Assembly: GCF_010729895.1 (NCBI RefSeq) | Contig: NZ_AP022612.1 | Location: 5,580,001 to 5,644,000, forward strand | DNA from: Mycolicibacterium confluentis | GTDB lineage: Bacteria > Actinomycetota > Actinomycetes > Mycobacteriales > Mycobacteriaceae | Length of the DNA: 64,000 nt | Direction: 5' to 3' | In this document: positions 57,660 through 64,000 of the stretch, piece by piece | How positions within the stretch are numbered: position 1 is the stretch's first letter | Layout: every line of letters begins with the position of its first letter | Program-made: the position numbers and the translations under genes | The notes under the pieces: model-generated | The model's input: the letters and a program-made list of their open reading frames with translations, nothing else | Databases searched by the model: none | What the model was told of the DNA's origin: nothing

Positions 57660-59611
57660 GCTGTGGGTGCTCCTCCGCGCCACTCGTAGATGCGGGTCTG
57701 GCCATTGTCGTAGATCTTGGCCCACGACTCGGACTCATCCAATGACACTAGCCCGTCCGGCATCGCGAACCCTCGGACCACCGGCGTGCTGGTGATCGCA
57801 TACCGGATGTTCAGCGCTTTGACGGCCGCGGCGACCCGAGGATCGTGGTCGGCGTCGTCGGCGTAGGCCCAGAAGATGAACCGGTGGTAGCCGGGCCCCT
57901 GCTGCACGGGGTAGTCGTAGTGCGTCCACAGCGGATGCAGGCCTGCGACGGCATACATCCAGGCGGTGCCGTCGGTGTTGGCGTTGCCGATCAGGGTGTC
58001 TCGAGCCCCGGGCAGGCTCGCGAGGTGCGCGAACGCCTCAAGGTCGCGTGGGCTCACGATCACCTGGTCGTACTTCTCGCCCATCAGGTACTCGTGCCGG
58101 GGCAGGTAGTGCCACGCCAGCCCGACGGTGCTGAGCACCAGCAGGGCCCCGGTCAGGCCCAGCCACACGGGTCGGCCCAGGGCGGGCAGCAGTCGGCGCA
58201 GCCAAGACACGACGAACAGCACGATCAGGGTCAGCGCGATGCCGGCCATCGGGGTGATCAGCAGCGTGACCACGGCCGAGAGGCGGCGGGGGTCGCTGTA
58301 GAACAGGTCGCTGTACTTGGCGATCGCACTTCCCACGGGGCCGCCGAACGGCGCCGACGAATGCACGATGGCCACCACCAGGCCCAACCACACGGCCAGC
58401 GGCCACCAGACCCGCCTGATCAGCAGCACCAGTCCACCGGCGGCGGCCAGCACGATCAGCGTGGTCTGGACGGGGAAGTCGTTGAGGTGCCGGGTGTGCT
58501 GCACGACGGCGTCGAACACCGCGTGCTTCTTGCCCTCGTGCGTGACGAACGCGTGCCCGGCGATGATCTCGGCCTGCTGAAGCACCCCGAGGAACTGCGG
58601 CAGCAGCAGGAGCACCGTAGGCACCGCGACTGCCAGCAGGGTCAGGAAGTCGGACCGGCGTCCGCGCACCGGGCTGCGGAGCGTGTCGACCAGCCACCAC
58701 GCGGTCACGAACGTCACGACGACGACGCCACCGGTGATGTGCACCGAGAACACGCCCACCAGGGCGAGCACGGCCAGAGGGATGCGGTCGCGGTGTCGCA
58801 GGCAGGACATGATCAGGACCGTCGCGGGGACCGCGACGCCATAGGCCGCCATGTTGGGGATGGAAGCGGTGTCGAACTCGACGTAGGGAACCGCGGTGAA
58901 GGACGCCGCCAGCGCCGCCGCGGTGGCCGCGGCGAGGGCGGTGCGTCGCTCACTGGTGTGCGGGCGCAGCAGACTCCACGTGAGGATGGCCGCGCTGGCC
59001 GGGAACAGCCACGCGGCCGCTGCGACGGCGTTCGCGGTGAAGGCCGTCGTGGCCGCGGCGCCGGTCAACTGACACTGCAGCGCGGCCAGGGCGTGGAAGA
59101 CCGAGGGGTAGTACAGGGCGGCGTGGGTCTCGACGTTGCGAAGCTCACCCATGTGGGTCGGGGAGGCCTGCCCGGTCTCGGTGATCCAGCGGATGGTGTT
59201 TGCGTGCCACACCGAGTCCCAGTTGCTTGGGATGGACTGCCAGTCGGCGATGCCGCTGTGCGCCGCCCAGAAGATCGCAGCGGCACCGATGAGTACGCCG
59301 ATGGCAACGATTGCGGCTGACCGCGCTGAGCCCGCGAGCTGCTCAGCTTCCGGGTCGCGGTAGCGGGCCAACAGCGCTGGCAAACTTGCCGCCAGTGCGA
59401 TCGCCACAAGCAGGCTCAGCAGCGCTGTTATTGTGTTCCAAGGGATTCCGAGCGCACCCAAGGGCAGCGTCGCCAAACCCACGATGCCGTAGGTCAGAAC
59501 CGGGCCAACTGCGACAGCGGTCGGCCAGGTTAGCCGAGCCACGCGAGCGACGACGGCACCGGGCAGTACCAGCAACGTCATTGCGAACAGCACGCCGCAC
59601 CCGAGGCTCAC
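57656..59611 (-). CDS. Rv3779-like polytopic membrane protein (GT-C type, DUF6541-like)
   Basis: 651 residues from a GTG, nearly all membrane helices until about 510, then a soluble C-terminal domain. The first external loop has a GT-C-like motif (SNWDSVWHANTIRWI) and the aromatic LYYPSVFHAL block. M. tuberculosis Rv3779 occupies the same place and has been linked to polyprenyl-phosphomannose synthesis. The fold suggests a lipid-linked sugar transferase; the substrate is unsettled. First gene of the bpa-wzt-glfT1-wzm unit. Confidence 0.85.
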   Translation of the reverse strand: MSLGCGVLFAMTLLVLPGAVVARVARLTWPTAVAVGPVLTYGIVGLATLPLGALGIPWNTITALLSLLVAIALAASLPALLARYRDPEAEQLAGSARSAAIVAIGVLIGAAAIFWAAHSGIADWQSIPSNWDSVWHANTIRWITETGQASPTHMGELRNVETHAALYYPSVFHALAALQCQLTGAAATTAFTANAVAAAAWLFPASAAILTWSLLRPHTSERRTALAAATAAALAASFTAVPYVEFDTASIPNMAAYGVAVPATVLIMSCLRHRDRIPLAVLALVGVFSVHITGGVVVVTFVTAWWLVDTLRSPVRGRRSDFLTLLAVAVPTVLLLLPQFLGVLQQAEIIAGHAFVTHEGKKHAVFDAVVQHTRHLNDFPVQTTLIVLAAAGGLVLLIRRVWWPLAVWLGLVVAIVHSSAPFGGPVGSAIAKYSDLFYSDPRRLSAVVTLLITPMAGIALTLIVLFVVSWLRRLLPALGRPVWLGLTGALLVLSTVGLAWHYLPRHEYLMGEKYDQVIVSPRDLEAFAHLASLPGARDTLIGNANTDGTAWMYAVAGLHPLWTHYDYPVQQGPGYHRFIFWAYADDADHDPRVAAAVKALNIRYAITSTPVVRGFAMPDGLVSLDESESWAKIYDNGQTRIYEWRGGAPTA

Positions 59612-59721
59612 TGCACTAGTATGGCTGGCCAGGTAGCCCGGTTCGGACAGTGTGCGTGTGGCGGGGGCGCCCCGTCGCCCGCGACGACCGGTGAATCACC
59701 TGAGCTTCTAAGGACGGCTGC

Positions 59722-60918
59722 ATGGCATTTGACGTTGCCAGGGTACGAGGTCTGCACCCGACTCTGGGTGACGGTTGGGTGCATTTCGATGCGCAGGCCG
59801 GGATGTTGATTCCCGATGCGGTCGCGACGACCGTGTCGACGGCGTTCCGCACCTCGGCCCCCAGCGCCGCGGGTCCGCACCCCTATGCGCGGCGCAGCGC
59901 CGCGCTGCTGGGGGCCGCGCGCCAGGCTGTCGCGGATCTGGTCAACGGCGATCCGCGGGGCGTGGTGTTCGGCGCCGATCGGGCCGCACTGCTGACGTCG
60001 CTGGCCGACGCCTCGTCGTCGCGGGCGGGCCTCGGCTATGAGTTGGTGGTCAGCCGCCTGGACGACGAGGCCAACATCTCGCCGTGGCTGCGGGCGGCCA
60101 ACCGCTACGGCGCCCGGGTCAAGTGGGCCGAGGTCGACATCGAGACCGGCGAGCTGCCGTCGTGGCAGTGGGAGAGCCTGATCTCCAAGTCGACGCGACT
60201 GGTGGCGTTGACGTCGGCGTCGTCGACGTTGGGCACCGTGATCGACCTGCGACCCGTCACGAAGCTGATGCACGACGTGGGCGGCCTGGTGGTGGTCGAT
60301 CACACCGCCGCGGCCCCCTACCAGACCTTCGACCTGCAGGAGATCGACGCCGACGTGGTGGCGGTCAACGCCGCCAGTTGGGGCGGTCCGCCGGTTGGTG
60401 CCCTGGTGTTCCGCGACCCGGGCCTGATCGACACGTTCGGTTCGGTGTCGATGAATCCCCTTGCCTCTGGAGCGGCCCGGCTGGAGATGGGCCTGCACCA
60501 GTACGGCTTCCTGGGAGGCGTCGTCGCCAGCATCGAGTATCTGGCCGGCCTGGACGAGTCGGCGACCGGTTCGCGGCGGGACCGCCTCGCGACGTCGATG
60601 GGGACGGCCGCGGCCTATCTGGATCGGCTGTTCGACTATCTGGTGGGCTCGCTGCGCTCGCTGCCGCGGGTGATGCTGATCGGGCAGCCCGAGGCCCGGA
60701 TTCCGGCGCTGAGCTTCGCCGTGGCCGATGTCGAGGCCGAACGGGTGGTGCAGCGCCTGGCCGACAACGGCATTCTGGCCACGGCCAACGCCAGTTCACG
60801 CGTGCTGGACGTGATCGGGGTCAACGATGTCGGCGGCGCGGTGACCATCGGGTTGGCGCACTACTCGACGATGGCCGAGGTCGATCAACTGGTGCGCGCG
60901 CTGGCGTCCCTGGGCTGA
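59722..60918 (+). CDS. Class V aminotransferase/cysteine desulfurase-fold protein lacking the PLP lysine (Rv3778c-like)
   Basis: 398 residues with the overall SufS/IscS fold: [36 protein letters not shown] (the PLP aspartate) and GHIxx-like C-terminal [16 protein letters not shown]. The segment where true desulfurases have His-Lys before the GP motif reads [13 protein letters not shown], placing Ser219 at the Lys position. A covalent PLP aldimine is therefore not expected. I recall the same loss in M. tuberculosis Rv3778c, so it is probably a family trait. Role unknown. Confidence 0.85.
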   Translation: MAFDVARVRGLHPTLGDGWVHFDAQAGMLIPDAVATTVSTAFRTSAPSAAGPHPYARRSAALLGAARQAVADLVNGDPRGVVFGADRAALLTSLADASSSRAGLGYELVVSRLDDEANISPWLRAANRYGARVKWAEVDIETGELPSWQWESLISKSTRLVALTSASSTLGTVIDLRPVTKLMHDVGGLVVVDHTAAAPYQTFDLQEIDADVVAVNAASWGGPPVGALVFRDPGLIDTFGSVSMNPLASGAARLEMGLHQYGFLGGVVASIEYLAGLDESATGSRRDRLATSMGTAAAYLDRLFDYLVGSLRSLPRVMLIGQPEARIPALSFAVADVEAERVVQRLADNGILATANASSRVLDVIGVNDVGGAVTIGLAHYSTMAEVDQLVRALASLG

Positions 60919-60929
60919 CGGGCGGCGTC

Positions 60930-61910
60930 TCAGCCGACGGTCAGCAGGACCTTGCCGGACACCTCACCGGAGGCCAGCAGGCGATGCGCCTCACCGGCCT
61001 TCTCGATCGGCAGCGTCGCACCGATGATCGGGCGCACCGCCCCTCGCGACACCATGGGCCAGACCGACTCCACGACCGAGCGCACGATCGCGCCCTTGCC
61101 CAACGTCCCGCCGACGGGTCGTCCGCGAAGTGCGGTGCCGATCACCCGGGTCCGCTTGGCGATGAGCTTGCCGATGTTCAGTTCGGCTTTGACCCCGCCC
61201 TGCATGCCGATCACCACCAACTGTCCGTCGGTGGCCAAGGCGTCGAGATTGCGGTCGAGGTAGGCGGCCCCCATGATGTCGAGGATCACGTCGGCGCCGG
61301 CCCCGCCGTTGGCCTCCTTGATCTGCGCGACGAAGTCCTGGTCGCGATAGTTGATCAGCACCTCGGCGCCCAGCTCACGGCACAGGTCCAGCTTGGCCTG
61401 TGACCCCGCGGTCACCGCGACCCGGGCGCCCAACTCTCGTGCCACCTGCACGGCGTTGGTCCCCACTCCGCTGGCGCCGCCGTGCACGAGGACCAGTTGG
61501 CCCGGCCGAAGGCCTGCCGTCATGACGAGGTTGGACCAGACTGTGCACGCCACCTCGGGCAGTCCGGCGGCCTCGCTGATGCCGACGCCGTCCGGGAGCG
61601 GCATGACCTGCTCCACCGGTACGGCGACGTACTCCGCGTACCCACCGCCGGCCAACAGTGCGCAGACTGGTTCGTCGATCTTCCACTGCGTCACCTCATC
61701 GCCGAGTGCGGCGATGACACCGGAGACCTCCATGCCCAGGGTCTCGCTGGCGCCGGGCGGCGGCGGATACTTCCCGGCCGCCTGCAACAGATCCGCGCGG
61801 TTGACGCCGGCCGCAGCGACCTTGATCAGAACTTCGCCGCGACCCGGCGCGACGTCGGTGACCTCGCGCCACCGCAGGGAATCGGCATCCTCGGCGACGA
61901 TCGCATACAT
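60930..61910 (-). CDS. Quinone oxidoreductase-like MDR protein (Rv3777-like)
   Basis: 326 residues from ATG 61910; a GTG 9 bp upstream is in frame. Zinc-free medium-chain reductase: ADLLQAAGKYPPPPGASETLGMEVSGVI at the N-terminus and the NADPH-binding LVHGGASGVGTNAVQVA. Family members reduce quinones or enoyl compounds with NADPH. No zinc-ligand cysteines are seen. It converges with the preceding gene and is divergent from the MarR gene, which could be its regulator. Confidence 0.92.
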   Translation of the reverse strand: MYAIVAEDADSLRWREVTDVAPGRGEVLIKVAAAGVNRADLLQAAGKYPPPPGASETLGMEVSGVIAALGDEVTQWKIDEPVCALLAGGGYAEYVAVPVEQVMPLPDGVGISEAAGLPEVACTVWSNLVMTAGLRPGQLVLVHGGASGVGTNAVQVARELGARVAVTAGSQAKLDLCRELGAEVLINYRDQDFVAQIKEANGGAGADVILDIMGAAYLDRNLDALATDGQLVVIGMQGGVKAELNIGKLIAKRTRVIGTALRGRPVGGTLGKGAIVRSVVESVWPMVSRGAVRPIIGATLPIEKAGEAHRLLASGEVSGKVLLTVG

Positions 61911-61963
61911 GGCCGCCACGCTACTACCTGGCGGTTTGCTCCGCGCTTGTCGGTGCCGTCGCT

Positions 61964-61969
61964 TAACAT
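61964..61969 (+). promoter_or_regulatory. Probable -10 box for a leaderless marR transcript
   Basis: TAACAT ends 6 nt before the ATG at 61976, so the transcript would start at or next to the start codon. No good -35 element at the proper distance was found. Confidence 0.4.
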
Positions 61970-61975
61970 TGGGCC

Positions 61976-62488
61976 ATGGAGGGGATGATCGCCGGGCGGA
62001 CTGAAAGTTCGATGCCTGGCCTGGACATTGCCGAGCAGCGATCTTGGCAAAATTATCTGGATTCCGCGTTGCGTCTCACGTCGACGCTCAACCGCGGACT
62101 TACGTTGTCGCACAACCTGACTCTGGTCGACGTGCGGCTGCTCGACATTCTGGACAAGGCACCCAATGGTTCAGCGCGGATGGGGGATCTCGCCGAGGCA
62201 TTGATGTCGCTGCCCAGTCGGGTGACGAGGCAGATCCGCCGACTCGAGGCGCAGGGGTTGGTCGAGCGGACCGCCAGTCCGGACGACGGCCGCGGGGTGC
62301 TCGCCAAGATCACCGACGAGGGCCGTGAGTTGGTCGAGAAGGCGATGGTCACCTACTCGCAGGGGGTGCGCACGCACTTCCTCGGGCAGCTGTCCCGGCC
62401 GCAGATCGCGGCAATGGGCGAGAACTGCCGTCGCATCAGTTCGGCGTTGAAGGGTTCGTCCGCGCCGCGTGGGTACGGCCGACCCTGA
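61976..62488 (+). CDS. MarR-family transcriptional regulator
   Basis: 170 residues from ATG 61976 (an ATG at Met13 is an alternative). Winged-helix core: LTLVDVRLLDILDKAPNGSARMGDLAEALMSLPSRVTRQIRRLEAQGLVERTASPDDGRG is the typical MarR reading order, though quoted pieces only show helix-turn-helix (LAEALMSLPSRVTRQI) and wing (ASPDDGRG). Flanking helices form the dimer. It is divergent from the quinone oxidoreductase gene, 65 bp away, and may regulate it. Ligand unknown. Confidence 0.92.
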   Translation: MEGMIAGRTESSMPGLDIAEQRSWQNYLDSALRLTSTLNRGLTLSHNLTLVDVRLLDILDKAPNGSARMGDLAEALMSLPSRVTRQIRRLEAQGLVERTASPDDGRGVLAKITDEGRELVEKAMVTYSQGVRTHFLGQLSRPQIAAMGENCRRISSALKGSSAPRGYGRP

Positions 62489-62520
62489 GTCCCTCGCCGG
62501 GCACCGCTACGCTTGTCGGC

Positions 62521-62607
62521 GGTGGCGTGGCAGAGCGGCCTAATGCACTCGCCTTGAAAGCGAGAGACGGCTAACACCGTCCGGGGGTTCAAATCCCTCC
62601 GCCACCG
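62521..62607 (+). tRNA. tRNA-Ser (TGA anticodon)
   Basis: 87 nt. Acceptor arm GGTGGCG/CGCCACC with discriminator G, anticodon stem CTCGC/GCGAG around loop CTTGAAA (anticodon TGA, reading UCA-type codons), a long variable arm typical of class II tRNA, and T-loop TTCAAAT. No encoded CCA. Its last 19 bases overlap the 3' end of lipE on the other strand. Confidence 0.95.
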
Positions 62608-63848
62608 CGTATGTCCCGTGTCGGGATCTCCGCGGCGATGCGGTCCAGCAGCGCCGGATAGCGCTTAGCCTCCGGGTTGGCGCCCGGTTTGCCGCTGCTG
62701 ACGATGGCGACGGCCAGGTCGCGGTCGGGGTCTGCCCAGACCGCGATGTCGACCAGGCCGGTGTGGCCGAAGGCCGCCGGGGTGTTGCGCCCGAACGGGC
62801 CGAAGCGTCGCGAACCCAGCATGTACCCGGTGCCCCAGCGCATCGGCTTGAGTCCGGTTGCGACGTCGGGACGAAGACGACGGGCCTGCCGGGTGGCGGC
62901 CCGTAGCGTCTCCGGGCTCAGCACCCGGACGCCGTCGAGTTCGCCACCGCGACGCAGCATTTCGGCGAAGCGGGACAGCTCCACCGCGTTGGACACGGTG
63001 CTCGACGACGGCACCACACTGGTCAGGAAGGCCGGGGTGTTGGTGAATGGGATGATCTCGTGCATCGTCCCGCCGACCGCCAGGCGGAATGCCCGGGCGA
63101 TGGCCGGGGGCAGGGCCTTGCCGGTTGGGTGGCTGGGCGCCACCAGGGGAACATCGGCCTCGGCGACGCCGAAGTTGGTCCAGCGGAAGCCCAGTGGGTC
63201 GAGGATCTCGTCCGCCAGGATGTCACGTATGCTGCGACCCGTTGCCGCGGAGACGATTTCGCGGATCAGCGGTCCCCAGGTCAGACCGTGGTAGATGTGC
63301 ACCAGTCCGGGACGGTAGATCGGCCTGAGGTTGCCCAGCATCTCCCGCGCGTAGTCGCTGTCATTCATCCGGCTCAGATCCGGCCGCGGTCCCGTGGCCA
63401 GAGGCACCCCGGCGCTGTGGGTCACCACGTGCCGAATGGTGGTGCGGTCCTTGCCGTGGCTGGTGTAGGTCGGCAGGTAATCGCACACACGGTCGTCGAG
63501 CGAGAACGCGCCGCGCTCCACCAGCATGTGGACCACGGTCGTGGCGGTGGCCTTGGCGGCCGAGTACACGCAGAACGGGGTCTCGGTGGTCACCGGAATC
63601 TTCTCGGCGTCCGGCGGATCCTCCGGTGCGTTGCCCCAGCCGTGACCGATCGCGCGGTTGAGGATCACTTTCCCCTTGTGCCGCAGGCAGACCTGGATCG
63701 CCGGATGCATTCCGGCGCTGTACCACCAACGCGTCGCCTGCCAGATCCGCTCCACCGCCGCCGGGTCGATTCCTGAATGGTCCTCTGCCCCAATGTCTGT
63801 CACTGAGTCCAGGTCGTCGGGAAGCCGGATCCTGCCGTCGGTGGTCAT
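62589..63848 (-). CDS. lipE: Serine beta-lactamase-fold esterase LipE
   Basis: 419 residues. Beta-lactamase/EstB-type hydrolase with the SxxK motif in VYSAAKAT (nucleophile Ser, general base Lys), and a YHG element where penicillin-binding proteins have YxN. A late GHTGL segment replaces KTG. No signal peptide is seen. M. tuberculosis LipE (Rv3775) holds this place. It acts as an esterase/lipase; a role in beta-lactam resistance is not implied. The last six codons and stop lie antisense to the tRNA-Ser 3' part. The ATG overlaps the stop of the upstream nitrobindin-like gene. Confidence 0.92.
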   Translation of the reverse strand: MTTDGRIRLPDDLDSVTDIGAEDHSGIDPAAVERIWQATRWWYSAGMHPAIQVCLRHKGKVILNRAIGHGWGNAPEDPPDAEKIPVTTETPFCVYSAAKATATTVVHMLVERGAFSLDDRVCDYLPTYTSHGKDRTTIRHVVTHSAGVPLATGPRPDLSRMNDSDYAREMLGNLRPIYRPGLVHIYHGLTWGPLIREIVSAATGRSIRDILADEILDPLGFRWTNFGVAEADVPLVAPSHPTGKALPPAIARAFRLAVGGTMHEIIPFTNTPAFLTSVVPSSSTVSNAVELSRFAEMLRRGGELDGVRVLSPETLRAATRQARRLRPDVATGLKPMRWGTGYMLGSRRFGPFGRNTPAAFGHTGLVDIAVWADPDRDLAVAIVSSGKPGANPEAKRYPALLDRIAAEIPTRDIRGGGGI

Positions 63849-64000
63849 GCGTCCTTCCGGCGCAAGGTCGCGGAGAGGTGATGCTGCAGGGGCTGACCCA
63901 CCGCGCCCATGCCGACCGTGTAGGTCAGCTCGTCACCCGTGACCCGGATCGAACGCGTCAGTGCGGTCACGTCTTTCGCGGTGGACGTCAGCCCGATGGT
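63845..64000 (-). CDS. Nitrobindin-like (FABP-type haem-binding beta-barrel) protein, C-terminal part
   Basis: An open frame on the minus strand enters from the window edge and ends in TGA at 63845-63847, overlapping the lipE ATG (ATGA). The 51 residues visible include [38 protein letters not shown] and [11 protein letters not shown]. This is the typical end of the mycobacterial nitrobindin/THAP4-like beta-barrel family (haem-binding, proposed peroxynitrite isomerase). The haem histidine is probably in the QHHLSATL segment. The start is outside the window. Confidence 0.75.
   Translation of the reverse strand, partial: TIGLTSTAKDVTALTRSIRVTGDELTYTVGMGAVGQPLQHHLSATLRRKDA

Overview
The window is high-GC mycobacterial chromosome, most likely from a rapidly growing Mycolicibacterium. 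No gene inside it fixes the species. The evidence is gene content and order. It carries the complete arabinogalactan/mycolate assembly locus in the order known from Mycobacterium tuberculosis (about Rv3816c down to Rv3775) and from M. smegmatis. It has the diagnostic set glf-glfT2-ubiA-aftB-Ag85-fadD32-pks13-accD4, aftA-embC-embA-embB, dprE1-dprE2 and wzm-glfT1-wzt. Function calls below rest on recognised families and on this synteny; no database search was run.

Layout. 1-1367: the end of a PlsC-like acyltransferase and a HAD phosphatase. 1415-4083 (minus): a secreted PGRP/LGFP amidase-like protein and the repetitive surface protein Erp, with a strong nested terminator between them. 4345-11049 (plus): glf, glfT2, a PAP2 phosphatase, ubiA and aftB, with overlapping or closely abutting genes. 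They make galactofuranose polymer and the decaprenyl-phosphoribose/arabinose donor, and they end arabinan chains. 11169-16043 (plus): two Ag85 mycolyltransferases, the MPT51-like FbpD, a DUF732 protein and the cutinase-like Culp6. 16317-25470 (plus): fadD32, pks13 and accD4, the final mycolic acid condensation machinery.

25573-31517 (plus) is an accessory block: DUF4331, an MpaB/DUF2236 protein, a DUF3556 membrane protein and a CrtI-like FAD oxidoreductase. It sits between accD4 and embB, where M. tuberculosis has unrelated genes. 31658-46015 (minus): gtrA, dprE1, dprE2, aftA, embC, embA and embB, the arabinan donor and arabinosyltransferase operon. 46056-54225 is a second accessory block: an HD hydrolase, a MocR regulator with a divergent AhpD-like gene, a small secreted protein, a PPOX-fold protein, and three tandem GjpA-like exported proteins.

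54620-59611 (minus): an Rv3779-like GT-C membrane protein, the proteasome activator bpa, then wzt, glfT1 and wzm, which start and export the galactan precursor. 59722-64000: a class V aminotransferase-fold protein lacking the PLP lysine, a quinone oxidoreductase, a MarR regulator, tRNA-Ser(TGA) overlapping the 3' end of lipE, lipE, and the end of a nitrobindin-like gene.

The system as a whole is well described. The less-described material is in the two accessory blocks and in non-coding DNA: a dispersed 16-nt-loop palindrome present twice between convergent genes, a palindrome-rich A+T-rich 394-bp spacer, and the duplicated gjpA-like leader sequences. Possible novelties in known families are an Ag85 paralog with a lipobox and an FbpD that keeps Ser and His.
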